Shown: in pieces, positions 43,229 through 52,999 of the stretch | Position numbering within the stretch: the first letter of the stretch is position 1 | Layout: the number at the start of each line of letters is the position of its first letter | Source: Rickettsiales bacterium | GTDB lineage: Bacteria > Pseudomonadota > Alphaproteobacteria > Rickettsiales > SXRF01 | Assembly: GCA_041396965.1 (NCBI GenBank) | Contig: JAWKXN010000001.1 | Coordinates: 1,990,898-2,054,897, forward strand | Length of the DNA stretch: 64,000 nucleotides | Direction of reading: 5' to 3' | The notes under the pieces: model-generated | The model's input: the letters and a program-made list of their open reading frames with translations, nothing else | What the model was told of the DNA's origin: nothing | The model's database searches: none | Position numbers and translations under genes: made by a program

Positions 43229-44281
43229 CTAACTAAAGCACCGCCCGATTATAGCGTCTGGAATATCGGTAAGTGATACTACTTTTTCTACCGCCCCTAT
43301 CTCATAAGCAGCTCGCGGCATACCGTATACCACGCAACTAGCCTCATTCTGCCCTATGGTAAACGCTCCTGCCTGCCTAAGACGCAACAGACCCTCAGCC
43401 CCGTCTTTTCCCATACCGGTCAGAATAATCGCGAGCACCGCATCTCCCAGTATTTCCCGCACAGAATCAAACATTACATCAACTGATGGTTTATGATTAT
43501 TGACCGGCGGATCATCAGTGACTTTACAGATAAATTTTCCATATTTTTCTATAATCATAAGCTGCTTTCCACCAGCGGCGATACACGCCATACCTCTTTT
43601 AAGCTCCATACCATCTGCCGCCTCATAAACCGGAAAAGCGCAGGAAGCGGAAATTCTCCTTGCGAAACTATCGGTAAATACCGGCGGCATATGCTGAGTT
43701 ATAACAATCGGTGGCAAATTATCCGGTAAGTGAGGAAGTATATCACTAAGAGTCTCAACTCCACCAGTTGACGCGCCAATAGCTATAAGCTTAGGAGCAT
43801 GTGCTGACACAACTCTTTTCAGATTTATTGGTATAGACGGTCTTTTAATTGCCTTATTACTATAATTTTTAATCCCCATTTTCGCGCCTGCCGCTTTTTT
43901 AACAGCTAAACATAATTCAGCCGCGAATTCCTGCAAAGCTTGCGGGGTTTTTTGCTCAGGCTTACCAATACACTCAACCGCTCCAATCTGCAAAGCCCGT
44001 ATCGCCGTATCAGTACCCTTGCCGGTAAGCGTTGAAATCATTACCACCGGCATCGGTCTGAGACTCATTATTTTTTCCAAGAAAGTAAGCCCATCCATTT
44101 TTGGCATTTCCACGTCAAGCGTAATTACGTCCGGATTTAATTTCTTTATTTTCTCCCGCCCGTCAAAGGGATCAAAAGCCGTTCCAACCACATTAATCTC
44201 TGGGTCTTCTGATAACATCTCAGAAAGCATCTGCCTGATAAAAGCCGAATCATCAATAATAAGAACTGAAATATCTTTCAT
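43229..44281 (-). CDS. cheB: Chemotaxis protein-glutamate methylesterase
   Basis: Removes methyl groups from receptors and deamidates glutamines when phosphorylated by CheA. With the ATG at 44281 it has 350 residues; a TTG three codons upstream extends it. Receiver domain (D56 in TLDVEMPKMDG, Thr in MISTLTGKG, Lys in CIGKP), then the C-terminal esterase with GASTGG, TQHMPP and GMGKDGAEG, giving the Ser-His-Asp triad. Last gene of the chemotaxis operon, 22 bases after cheD. Confidence 0.96.
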   Translation of the reverse strand: MKDISVLIIDDSAFIRQMLSEMLSEDPEINVVGTAFDPFDGREKIKKLNPDVITLDVEMPKMDGLTFLEKIMSLRPMPVVMISTLTGKGTDTAIRALQIGAVECIGKPEQKTPQALQEFAAELCLAVKKAAGAKMGIKNYSNKAIKRPSIPINLKRVVSAHAPKLIAIGASTGGVETLSDILPHLPDNLPPIVITQHMPPVFTDSFARRISASCAFPVYEAADGMELKRGMACIAAGGKQLMIIEKYGKFICKVTDDPPVNNHKPSVDVMFDSVREILGDAVLAIILTGMGKDGAEGLLRLRQAGAFTIGQNEASCVVYGMPRAAYEIGAVEKVVSLTDIPDAIIGRCFS

Positions 44282-44303
44282 ATCATCCAACCTACTGACC
44301 TGT

Positions 44304-44948
44304 CTAAAACAATTCTATATCAGTATCTATACGTTTACTAACCACCTTATATTCATATAAAGCCTCCTCAGCGACCACCACCATATCCTCCTTACGACGG
44401 AGAAAACGCATCATAACCTTGCCGCTACACGGGTAATAATTAACCTTGCGTGGATAATTTCCCTCCAAATCCTCAGACTCTATTTTAAGACCTTCCTTAT
44501 GCAGGAATTCACGTATAAATTTAGCGTTCTTAGTACCGATAAGTGAATAGTTACTGAGTACATTACCGCCACCAAACACCTTAACCTCAAGCCTATCTTT
44601 CCTACCGCCCGACTTTATTATCTCATTTATCAACCTCTCCATAGCAAACATTCCATAACGAGTTGAATCATTGCCAAGAGCGTCCATAGTGCCATCACCA
44701 GGTAATAAAAAATGATTCATTCCACCAACCCCAACCTCAGGATCCCTTATACAAGCGGACACACACGAGCCTAGTATGGTAGAAATCATCTCATCTTTTG
44801 ATTTTGACACATACCAATCACCAGAAAAAATTTTTATCACGTTTATCTTTTCTTTAGCGTCATAAAATCTTCTACTACTATGAAAGTAATCAGAGATTGG
44901 GGGTTCTACTCTGTTTTCAATCTTATGAGTTATACCGGCGACAGCCAT
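44304..44948 (-). CDS. cheD: Chemoreceptor glutamine deamidase CheD
   Basis: Deamidates receptor glutamines and can bind CheC/CheY-P in other systems. The product has 214 residues; catalytic Cys62 lies in GSCVSACIRDP and His79 in GGMNHFLLP. The N-terminal about 40 residues are extra to the shortest members. The start overlaps the cheR stop by one base (TAATG), implying coupling. Confidence 0.95.
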   Translation of the reverse strand: MAVAGITHKIENRVEPPISDYFHSSRRFYDAKEKINVIKIFSGDWYVSKSKDEMISTILGSCVSACIRDPEVGVGGMNHFLLPGDGTMDALGNDSTRYGMFAMERLINEIIKSGGRKDRLEVKVFGGGNVLSNYSLIGTKNAKFIREFLHKEGLKIESEDLEGNYPRKVNYYPCSGKVMMRFLRRKEDMVVVAEEALYEYKVVSKRIDTDIELF

Positions 44949-45802
44949 TAACGTATCTTCCTATATATTGTACGTCCTATTAGCTCAAAACGGTCGGTTA
45001 TATTATGTAAATTCTCTGAATGCCCTATATATAAACAACCATCATGCTTAATTAAATTGGCTATTCTGTTAAATAGAACCCTTTGTGTATCCTTATCAAA
45101 ATAAATAACTACATTACGGCAAAACACAGCATCAAACATACCGGTCATAGGCCAGTCTTCCAACAGATTAAGCTGCTTAAACGCAATCATCTTCCTTAAA
45201 TAATCTGACATCATGATCTCGTCACCACAATCAGATACAGCAACATCCTTACGATATTTTTCAGCTATATTGGCAAGCTGACTTATATCATAGCGACCAG
45301 ACCTGCCAGTATTTAACATATTAGTATCAATATCAGTGGCAAGAATACGCGCGTCCCAAGAGAGTATATCATTAATAGCGGATTTTATGGTCATGGCTAT
45401 AGAGTAAGCTTCCATCCCCGCCGAACAACCTGCCGACCATATCCTAAGCCTATCCTGCCTACCGGCGCGTTTTGAAAATGGCAATATAACATTATCATGT
45501 AGATGCTCAAAATGATGACTCTCACGAAAAAACTTCGTAAGATTCGTAGTTATGGCATTTACCATGTTACCAATCTCAACACCCTCACTATCGGCCATCA
45601 CTAACTTACAATAGTCAGCGAAACTACTAAGACCAAGCTGGCGTAACCTACGGGTAAGTCGTGAGTAAACCATATTTTTCTTACCAGCGGAAAGAACTAT
45701 GCCCGTCTTTTTATTGGCAAGTTCAGCAAGAAAAGAAAATTCCTTGTCACTAAACGCGAACTCCCTATCCTCATTCGCTTCCTTTAGCTGTTGCAAAGTC
45801 AT
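44948..45802 (-). CDS. cheR: Chemotaxis protein methyltransferase
   Basis: Methylates receptor glutamates with S-adenosylmethionine. With the ATG at 45802 it has 284 residues; the frame is open nine codons further, but AGAGG lies eight bases before this ATG and the extension would overlap the receptor gene. SAM-binding IWSAGCSAGMEAYS and the late FCRNVVIYF motif are present, preceded by the helical N-terminal domain. Confidence 0.96.
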   Translation of the reverse strand: MTLQQLKEANEDREFAFSDKEFSFLAELANKKTGIVLSAGKKNMVYSRLTRRLRQLGLSSFADYCKLVMADSEGVEIGNMVNAITTNLTKFFRESHHFEHLHDNVILPFSKRAGRQDRLRIWSAGCSAGMEAYSIAMTIKSAINDILSWDARILATDIDTNMLNTGRSGRYDISQLANIAEKYRKDVAVSDCGDEIMMSDYLRKMIAFKQLNLLEDWPMTGMFDAVFCRNVVIYFDKDTQRVLFNRIANLIKHDGCLYIGHSENLHNITDRFELIGRTIYRKIR

Positions 45803-45813
45803 AGTTATAACCT

Positions 45814-48615
45814 CTAAAACTCTTTCCAATCAGCATCATACGAAGAATCGTCCCCAACAGCTTTACTAGAAGAAATTTTAGCAACCTTTTTATCATCCAT
45901 AGGCGGAGCGACCCTTTTCTTCACCTGATTATTTACCGCCGCTAACTTTGGTTTTTTGTCGGAAAAATCCATTGCTTCTTTCTCATTACCAACAGAATCA
46001 TCAAGCCTAAAGAAACTCATTAATTTCTCTAGCTGATGCGCTTGATCTACCATAGATTGAGCGGCTGCCGTATTTTCCTCAACTAAAGCGGCGTTCTGCT
46101 GAGTGACTTCATCCATCTGAGTAATCGCTGTATTAATCTCATCAATACCAGTCGCTTGTTCCTTACTAGCGGATGCTATCTCAGACACAATCCCGCTTAC
46201 CTGACGTACGGACTCAACTATGCCTTTTAGAGTATCGCCAGCTTGGTTTACGAGTACAGCACCATTTTTGACCTGCTGTTCACTCTCATTAATTAGAGCT
46301 TTAATTTCTTTTGAGGCAGAAGCTGAGCGACCAGCCAAAGAACGCACCTCAGAAGCTACCACCGCGAATCCTTTACCAGCGTCTCCAGCCCTTGCCGCCT
46401 CAACAGCAGCATTGAGAGCCAAAAGATTTGTCTGGAACGCTATCTCGTCAATAACCCCTATAATATCAGAAATTTTCTGTGACGATTGCTCAATACTAGA
46501 CATAGCGCAGACGGCTTCTTCCACTACTTTTCCACCTTCTCCAGCTACTTTATTCGCTTTTTCTGAAAGACCGTTAGCTTCAATAGCGTTGTTAGAATTC
46601 TGTTTTACCGTGCCAGTTATCTCTTCCATAGAAGCCGCGGTTTCCTCAAGTGAGGAGGCCTGCTCTTCAGTACGCTGTGATAGATCCGTACTACCCGAAG
46701 CTATCTCGCTAGCGGCTGAATTCACTGACTGAGCTGACTCTATGATCTGTCTGACCATATCATAAAGTTTAGTAATCGTGCTATCTAGAGCATCACGAAT
46801 AGCGGCAAATGAACCTTCATAATCACCTTCCATTTTAACGGTAAGATTACCGGTAGAAAGCTCACCAAGCACCATAATCGCCTTATTAATCGGCTCAACT
46901 ATAGTATCCATAAGTTGGTTCATACTGACCGCGAGTTCTTTATAAAAACCATCAAACTGTTCAGCGTTTATCCGTTTACTCAAATCACCTTTTGTCGCGA
47001 AAGAGATAAGCTCATTAATTTTTTCCTGAGCTAATTTTACTGACTCTTCATTCCTTACCTCGTCAGTTATCACCATCCAATCAACAAAAGCTCCTTGAAA
47101 TGAACCATCTCGGCTTGGAAGAGCGTTAGCGTTGAGTGACAACCATTGATCACCAATCGGAAATTTAGCTCGGTGTGGCAATTTTGAGTTATCAGCTAGC
47201 AGCTTACGCTGATGAGCTGGATTCTTATGGAAAATGTCAATATTAGCGCCAACCACTTCATTAATAGAGATCGGTAGGAACTTCTCAACTTTCTTAAGAG
47301 ACTCAAGAGTAGATTTATTAGCGTAGGTAATATTATACTCCTTATCACAAAGCATAACCGGTGTAGAAAGGTTATCCAACATTGACTGTTGCAATACACT
47401 CTTCTCAACCGACTTCCTAAGCTCTATCATCCCCCGTGTGAGCTGACCTATCTCATCGGAATTACCTGAGTCTTGTATATCAAGTGAATAGTCGCCATCA
47501 GCTAGAGCTTTGGTAACATCAGTTGATTTCCGCAGCGGCTTACTCGCAATATTACCAATAAACAGGCCTATAGCGGCAACTATAGCTGCTGTAACCGCTA
47601 TTATGACATATAATATATCTTTGGTGCTGTTAATATCAGCAAATACCTCCGAGCTTGGGATACGCACTAACGCTGACCAGCCAAGACCAGGATAGTCATC
47701 TACACCTTTACTATGTGAATAACCAACTGCCTGCTCTATTTTCTTACGGACATTAACAGAAAGCATCGCTCCGCTATTACCCTTTACCGCCTCCTGAGCA
47801 GCCTCGACACCTCTAGTGGCAAGATTAAATTTCCCAATTATTTCAGCCTGTCTTACATATTTATCAGACTTAAAGTTACCAGGATCATAATCAACTATTA
47901 TATTTCCTTCCTTGTCTATAATCTGTATTTCAGTTCCAGCGTTACCTTTTTTCTTCTCACTTTCATAAGTGGCGGCGACAATTTTTTCTACCAGAGAAAA
48001 ATCCACAAAATTCACCCATACACCGATCATTTTTCCGCTATGATCATATACTGGCGCAGAAAAAGTTATCACATAACCATCTTCCCCATCATAGACATCC
48101 GATACTAATTTCTCAAAATTAGCTTGTTCAACTACTGTACCATCAGCACCATTACCCTTACTGAATTCCTTGTTTACAGACTTCTTAAACCATGCGGCAT
48201 CGCTAAAATTTCTATCGTAGATAGTAGATACAGAAAGTTCCTTTCCTCCATTATTAATTGTATTAACCGCAGCGACCTTTCCTTCCATATCCACAAGCAT
48301 CATCATCTTGTAAATTCTATAATTTTTTATATAGGAGTTCATCGCTGATACAAGATACGATTCTTTATTATACCAGTTATAAACATCTCTAGCCGCGTTG
48401 TTAACGGCAAATGCTTGCACGTCACCGTAACGTTCCATAAGATTATTATCTATCAGCTTATTAACCGAATTAGCGACCGTGTGCATTTCACCAAGCCTTA
48501 ATTCTTTCATTTCCTCGAGCTTATTAAAAATTATGGGCATTACGGCGAGAACCGGCAGCAACCCAAAAACAAGCAATAGAATTATAAGCTTGGTACGAAT
48601 ATTAAAACGAAACAT
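45814..48615 (-). CDS. Methyl-accepting chemotaxis protein with Cache and PAS domains
   Basis: A 933-residue receptor. TM1 at about residues 8-29, a periplasmic Cache-like sensor to about residue 330, TM2 at about 333-355, HAMP, a PAS-like domain at about 410-520, a second HAMP-like stretch, then the signalling hairpin whose tip reads EIAFQTNLLALNAAVEAARA. The C-terminus ends DWKEF, the xWxxF tether for CheR/CheB. Having both a periplasmic and a cytoplasmic sensory domain suggests two inputs. It lies between cheW and cheR, so it is probably the main receptor of this cluster. Confidence 0.95.
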   Translation of the reverse strand: MFRFNIRTKLIILLLVFGLLPVLAVMPIIFNKLEEMKELRLGEMHTVANSVNKLIDNNLMERYGDVQAFAVNNAARDVYNWYNKESYLVSAMNSYIKNYRIYKMMMLVDMEGKVAAVNTINNGGKELSVSTIYDRNFSDAAWFKKSVNKEFSKGNGADGTVVEQANFEKLVSDVYDGEDGYVITFSAPVYDHSGKMIGVWVNFVDFSLVEKIVAATYESEKKKGNAGTEIQIIDKEGNIIVDYDPGNFKSDKYVRQAEIIGKFNLATRGVEAAQEAVKGNSGAMLSVNVRKKIEQAVGYSHSKGVDDYPGLGWSALVRIPSSEVFADINSTKDILYVIIAVTAAIVAAIGLFIGNIASKPLRKSTDVTKALADGDYSLDIQDSGNSDEIGQLTRGMIELRKSVEKSVLQQSMLDNLSTPVMLCDKEYNITYANKSTLESLKKVEKFLPISINEVVGANIDIFHKNPAHQRKLLADNSKLPHRAKFPIGDQWLSLNANALPSRDGSFQGAFVDWMVITDEVRNEESVKLAQEKINELISFATKGDLSKRINAEQFDGFYKELAVSMNQLMDTIVEPINKAIMVLGELSTGNLTVKMEGDYEGSFAAIRDALDSTITKLYDMVRQIIESAQSVNSAASEIASGSTDLSQRTEEQASSLEETAASMEEITGTVKQNSNNAIEANGLSEKANKVAGEGGKVVEEAVCAMSSIEQSSQKISDIIGVIDEIAFQTNLLALNAAVEAARAGDAGKGFAVVASEVRSLAGRSASASKEIKALINESEQQVKNGAVLVNQAGDTLKGIVESVRQVSGIVSEIASASKEQATGIDEINTAITQMDEVTQQNAALVEENTAAAQSMVDQAHQLEKLMSFFRLDDSVGNEKEAMDFSDKKPKLAAVNNQVKKRVAPPMDDKKVAKISSSKAVGDDSSYDADWKEF

Positions 48616-48651
48616 ATAAAAACCCTTTCTGGAACCATTTAATAATAAAAT

Positions 48652-49164
48652 CTAAGCTACTTTCTCAAGAATATGCTCTATCTGCTCACCATCAAATAAA
48701 TGCTCAACATCAAGCAAGACAACCATTCTGTTATCCAACGAAATTAGACCATTTATGTAATCTGAATCCATGTGACTATCACCTGATGGAGCTGGCTTTA
48801 TCTGCTGTGTATCAACATCCAAAATATCAGATACCGTATCAACCAAAATGCCAATGTTACGACTTTCTATAGCAAGCACTATAACCACATGCTTTGGTGT
48901 AACCTCCGTTTCTCCTTGATGAAATCTTGTCCTAAGATCAAATATTGGGATAATAGCTCCCCTCAAATTCATCACTCCACGCATATAATCCTGAGAGTTA
49001 GGAAGACGGGTTGTCGGTGTCCATCCCTTAATTTCCAGCACAGTCATTATATCAACGCCATATTCCTCATCCCCCACCGTAAAGGTAAGAAATTGCTGAA
49101 AATTTCCTTTCACCGCACTGACCTTATTTTCTAGTTCCTGATTACCTTCAGAATTCCCAGTCAT
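48652..49164 (-). CDS. cheW: Chemotaxis adaptor CheW
   Basis: Couples receptors to CheA. The 170-residue product has the two SH3-like lobes with LTFTVGDEEYGVDIMTVLEIKGW and a VNLRGAIIPIFDLR-type core. The ATG at 49164 is chosen over a GTG six codons upstream because AGAGGG lies just before it. It follows cheA by 43 bases. Confidence 0.96.
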   Translation of the reverse strand: MTGNSEGNQELENKVSAVKGNFQQFLTFTVGDEEYGVDIMTVLEIKGWTPTTRLPNSQDYMRGVMNLRGAIIPIFDLRTRFHQGETEVTPKHVVIVLAIESRNIGILVDTVSDILDVDTQQIKPAPSGDSHMDSDYINGLISLDNRMVVLLDVEHLFDGEQIEHILEKVA

Positions 49165-49207
49165 ATTTTCCCTCTTCTTCACTTAAAAATTTTAATTATA
49201 CTTACGG

Positions 49208-51271
49208 CTACGCGGCTTCCAAATCGCCACTCTTATAACTTACATTATTTGAGGTTTTATTATTCAAGCTCGCTATATCCAATATAAGAGAGACACGACC
49301 ATCACCTAAGATAGTAGCTCCTGAAATACCCGCTACATTATCATAGTTAGTCTCCAAGCTTTTAATAACCACCTGCTGTTGACCTATCAGCTCATCAACC
49401 ACCAATCCCATTTTTTGATTGCCGATTTCTACTAAAACCACCAAAAATTTACCTTTATCAGCGGTAGCGTTATTAATGTTAAAAAATTTATGCAGATACA
49501 CGATCGGAATAAAATCGCCACGTACGTTAATTACATCATCATGACCTTCTACCCGCTTCACATTCTCTGATTTAGGTCTTAAAGTCTCTATTATATTAAT
49601 GATTGGAATTATATAATTCTCACTACCGACACGAACTATCATACCATCAAGTATCGCAAGCGTAAGCGGCAGCAAAACCGTAAACACCGAACCCTTACTA
49701 GGATTGGTAGAAACCCGCACACTACCACCAAGATTTTCTATGTTCCGCCTGACCACATCCATGCCAACACCTCTGCCTGAAATATTGGAGACGGTATCAG
49801 CGGTTGAGAAACCCGGCAGAAAAATTAGATTATCACATTCATCGTCACTAAGATTGGCATCTACTGGAATAAGCCCTTTTTCTTTGGCTTTTGCTAAAAC
49901 CTTCGGACGATTCACACCAGCGCCATCATCTTTTATCTCAATTATTATCTTACCTCCACGATGCTCCGCTGATAAATTGATAGTACCACGCTCCGGCTTT
50001 CCCGCCTTTACCCTGTCCTCAGGTCTCTCAATACCGTGATCTACTGAGTTACGGATCATATGAGTAAGCGGATCTCCTAACTGCTCAATGACGGTTTTAT
50101 CAACCTCAGTATTCTCGCCAGACATCACCAACTCAATGTCTTTTCCAAGCTGTGAGGATATATCGCGCACAATTCTTGGCATGCGGGAAAAAATGGACTT
50201 TACCGGCTGCATCCGTACTGACATAACCGCCTCTTGCAATTCTCTAGTATGCTGCGATAACTCAGAAATACCTCTAATCAAATCAGAAAACTGTCCATCT
50301 TGTAATCCCCTACTCTGCGAACTCAGCATCGCTTCAGTAATTACAAGCTCACCAACCATATTAACCAACCTATCTATCTTCTCCAGATCCACCCTTACCG
50401 ATGATGTTTTTCCTCTTGCCGGAGTATCTTCCGCTGGAACAAGCTTTATATTGTTAATCTTCATTTCCGGAAGCTCTTCAACCGGCTCATCAGGACGGAA
50501 AGTAATTTTCAAATCACAATGCTCACTAACGAACTCAAAAACCTCTCTTATATCAATTTCAACACAATCACCGGTCAGCAGCACAGACCAACCAATGTAA
50601 CAACATTGTGGATTAATCTCATCTAAAGTCGGCACTCTTTGCGTAAAAGCGGTTATTTCAGTATCACCAAGCGCCGCTAGCTGACGAAGAATAAGCAAAG
50701 GCTCGTTACCAGTGGCAAGTAATGTCTCGTGCGGTGAAAAATCTATAAGCCAGCTTTTCTTACCACCTTTAACATTAGCGCTACCACTACTTGATTCTTC
50801 TGTGGATAAGGAAGGAAAATTATCATCAAACAATCCGGCTTCACTGCCATCAAAAATATTCTTCACATGATTTTTATTAGAATCAAAACTACCCGAGAAG
50901 TTTTTTAGTTTTTCTAGAATATCCCCACCAAGACCTTCCGGTGGCTCAACATTCTCGTTCGCCGCCTGCACCATTTGTGTTACCACATCAACTGATTTGA
51001 GCAGCGTATCAACAGCCTCACGTGATGGCTTAACTTTCCCCTCACGCATAGAATCAAGCAAAGCTTCCAGAACATGGGTAAAATCCATTATCGCGTTAAG
51101 ACCAAAAGCCCCAGCTCCACCTTTAATAGAATGCGCGCAACGGAAAATAGCGTTTAGTTGTTCCATATCCACAGCGTCAACATCAAGCTCAAGCAACAGT
51201 GACTCCATATCAGAGAGCAACTCAAAACATTCAGATATATACGTCTGCTTGAATTGATCTAGTGAAACCAT
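49208..51271 (-). CDS. cheA: Chemotaxis histidine kinase CheA
   Basis: A 687-residue kinase with the ATG at 51271, which overlaps the cheY stop by one base (TGATG); a GTG three codons upstream is unlikely. Phospho-histidine H47 is in FRCAHSIKGGAGAFG (P1). P3 dimerisation, the P4 ATPase (N-box LTHMIRNSVDHGIE, then DDGAGV and GRGVGMD) and the P5 CheW-like domain follow. A region of about 150 residues between P1 and P3 holds a divergent P2. Confidence 0.97.
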   Translation of the reverse strand: MVSLDQFKQTYISECFELLSDMESLLLELDVDAVDMEQLNAIFRCAHSIKGGAGAFGLNAIMDFTHVLEALLDSMREGKVKPSREAVDTLLKSVDVVTQMVQAANENVEPPEGLGGDILEKLKNFSGSFDSNKNHVKNIFDGSEAGLFDDNFPSLSTEESSSGSANVKGGKKSWLIDFSPHETLLATGNEPLLILRQLAALGDTEITAFTQRVPTLDEINPQCCYIGWSVLLTGDCVEIDIREVFEFVSEHCDLKITFRPDEPVEELPEMKINNIKLVPAEDTPARGKTSSVRVDLEKIDRLVNMVGELVITEAMLSSQSRGLQDGQFSDLIRGISELSQHTRELQEAVMSVRMQPVKSIFSRMPRIVRDISSQLGKDIELVMSGENTEVDKTVIEQLGDPLTHMIRNSVDHGIERPEDRVKAGKPERGTINLSAEHRGGKIIIEIKDDGAGVNRPKVLAKAKEKGLIPVDANLSDDECDNLIFLPGFSTADTVSNISGRGVGMDVVRRNIENLGGSVRVSTNPSKGSVFTVLLPLTLAILDGMIVRVGSENYIIPIINIIETLRPKSENVKRVEGHDDVINVRGDFIPIVYLHKFFNINNATADKGKFLVVLVEIGNQKMGLVVDELIGQQQVVIKSLETNYDNVAGISGATILGDGRVSLILDIASLNNKTSNNVSYKSGDLEAA

Positions 51272-51636
51272 CAGGGACACACCTTCTTTACAACCGCGAC
51301 TAGCTTCTCAGGATTAAATGGCTTTACTATCCAGCCGGTAGCGCCAGATGCCTTACCTTCCTCTTTTTTCGCGTCATCACCTTCAGTGGTTAGCATAAGT
51401 ATCGGGGTAAATTTATAATCAGGATTGGCGCGTAGTGAGCGTATCAACTCAAACCCATTCATATTCGGCATGTTAAGATCAGTTATTACCGCGTCAACCT
51501 TATTACCTGAAATCGCCGATAAAGCCGCCTTACCATCTTCGGCCTCAACCACGTCATAACCAGCGCTTTTAAGAGTAAATGAGACCATCTCACGCATACT
51601 CTTAGAATCATCCACCGCTAATACTTTCTTAGGCAT
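51271..51636 (-). CDS. cheY: Chemotaxis response regulator CheY
   Basis: A 121-residue single receiver domain with acidic residues D9 and D10, phospho-acceptor D53, T83 and K105. It would carry the signal to the flagellar switch or act as a phosphate sink. Translation is coupled to cheA by the one-base overlap and it follows the STAS gene by 41 bases. No CheZ, CheC or CheX phosphatase is seen in the operon. Confidence 0.96.
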   Translation of the reverse strand: MPKKVLAVDDSKSMREMVSFTLKSAGYDVVEAEDGKAALSAISGNKVDAVITDLNMPNMNGFELIRSLRANPDYKFTPILMLTTEGDDAKKEEGKASGATGWIVKPFNPEKLVAVVKKVCP

Positions 51637-51677
51637 AAATATATCTCCCTCAATTAGCCTTTATATTCCGCTCCATA

Positions 51678-51959
51678 TCATTCTTTTCCAACCAACAATC
51701 CCTCTAGCCCCATATTTTTCGCGACCTGAGTAAAATTATCCGTCGCTCCCTCAATACGTAAGTTCCTCCCTACATCTACCAAGCTCTTTTCAAGGCTAAC
51801 CAAAAGTTGCAAGCCTGCCGTAGTTATTGATTCATTCTTTGAGGCATCCACAGAAATGCTGTTGCCAGCGGCGAATAATTCACGAAACTGGGACAAAAGC
51901 TCTTCCGAACTTGCGGTATCTATTATTTCTGGTAGGGTGAAGGGTGATACATTACTCAT
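51678..51959 (-). CDS. STAS domain protein at the head of the chemotaxis operon
   Basis: A 93-residue STAS (anti-sigma factor antagonist-like) domain: SISVDASKNESITTAGLQLL is the core strand-helix, with Ser/Thr near the position phosphorylated in SpoIIAA-type proteins. Proteins like this often start cheY-cheA clusters in alphaproteobacteria, where their exact role is unclear. No nearby anti-sigma kinase is seen. Confidence 0.85.
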   Translation of the reverse strand: MSNVSPFTLPEIIDTASSEELLSQFRELFAAGNSISVDASKNESITTAGLQLLVSLEKSLVDVGRNLRIEGATDNFTQVAKNMGLEGLLVGKE

Positions 51960-52100
51960 AGGCGGATTGTCACAACGGTATTACACAATTAATATTTGAA
52001 GTATTAATTATATAAACTATTAAAAGTTGCAACAATAAATCACACTTCGTTCCAAATGAGGACAATTATTAATTATACAATTTGCCGCTACTAAAAAATT

Positions 52101-52991
52101 TTACTTCCTTGCTATGAAGCTAGCTATGACTTGAGAGATAGAAAACCCGTCTATCTCCTTATTCCATTTATGTCCGCCTTTTTCTAAATATAACACCTGC
52201 AACCTATTTCCACCCGAGCAATCATAATTACCGGCAATTCCTATACCACTTAATCTCAAGCTATTTTCTTTCCCACAGCACAGATAATCAGACCATAAAC
52301 TAACCGCATCCTCAAACGCCATATAGGGACGAGTCTGTGTACGCCTAGCTTTCTTATTGGTACTCATCCCACCATTATAAGGTAAAATCTCATCATCCTT
52401 AGCATGTATCATAAAAAGAGAAAATGGTCGCTTAGGACGTGGCTGGTCAGAAAAAATAGCGGTACTTACCACGACCACCGCCTTTACTCTATGGCGCATA
52501 GTAGCCGCCGCCCGATAAGCGAGCATTCCACCGTTAGAATGACCAATAAGGAATATAGAACCCGTATCTATAGAATATTTACTGGCTATAATATCTATTG
52601 CTTTATCAATGTAAGCCACATCGTCAACATTGTTTTTTGCCGCTACCCCACAGCAATATCTGGCGTTCCACACATTGCTGTTTATAAGCTTGAAACGACC
52701 AGTGCCATTCATAAACGCTACCATGTAGCCAGACTTCTTTAGTAGTTTGGTTAACTTTTTAGAATGTCTTTTCATCCATGATGAGTTGCCGCCGCCTCCG
52801 TGAAAAATCATAACTAACGGAGCGGGGTTTTTTAGCTTTTCCTTGTCATATTCTAAGATAAAATTTCTTTTAATTCCACCGGATTCAAAATCTATCTCCT
52901 CTGCCCACACGCCAGATATTGTCAAAAGTAACGTACAAATAACTACTAGAATAATCACCAAAGAACTCAATAAGCCACGAGATAATGACAT
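52101..52991 (-). CDS. Secreted alpha/beta hydrolase, LpqC/PHB-depolymerase-like esterase
   Basis: A 296-residue protein with an N-terminal signal peptide (residues 1-30, ending VWAEE). The nucleophile elbow GHSNGG places the catalytic Ser at residue 152; the Asp lies in HAKDDEILPY and the His in GGHKWN near the C-terminus. MIFHGGGGN forms the oxyanion loop. Paired cysteines at 113-114 and later may form disulfides. It acts outside the cytoplasm on polyesters or aromatic esters, so it is not an intracellular PHB depolymerase as such. Confidence 0.8.
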   Translation of the reverse strand: MSLSRGLLSSLVIILVVICTLLLTISGVWAEEIDFESGGIKRNFILEYDKEKLKNPAPLVMIFHGGGGNSSWMKRHSKKLTKLLKKSGYMVAFMNGTGRFKLINSNVWNARYCCGVAAKNNVDDVAYIDKAIDIIASKYSIDTGSIFLIGHSNGGMLAYRAAATMRHRVKAVVVVSTAIFSDQPRPKRPFSLFMIHAKDDEILPYNGGMSTNKKARRTQTRPYMAFEDAVSLWSDYLCCGKENSLRLSGIGIAGNYDCSGGNRLQVLYLEKGGHKWNKEIDGFSISQVIASFIARK

Positions 52992-52999
52992 ATATGAAC

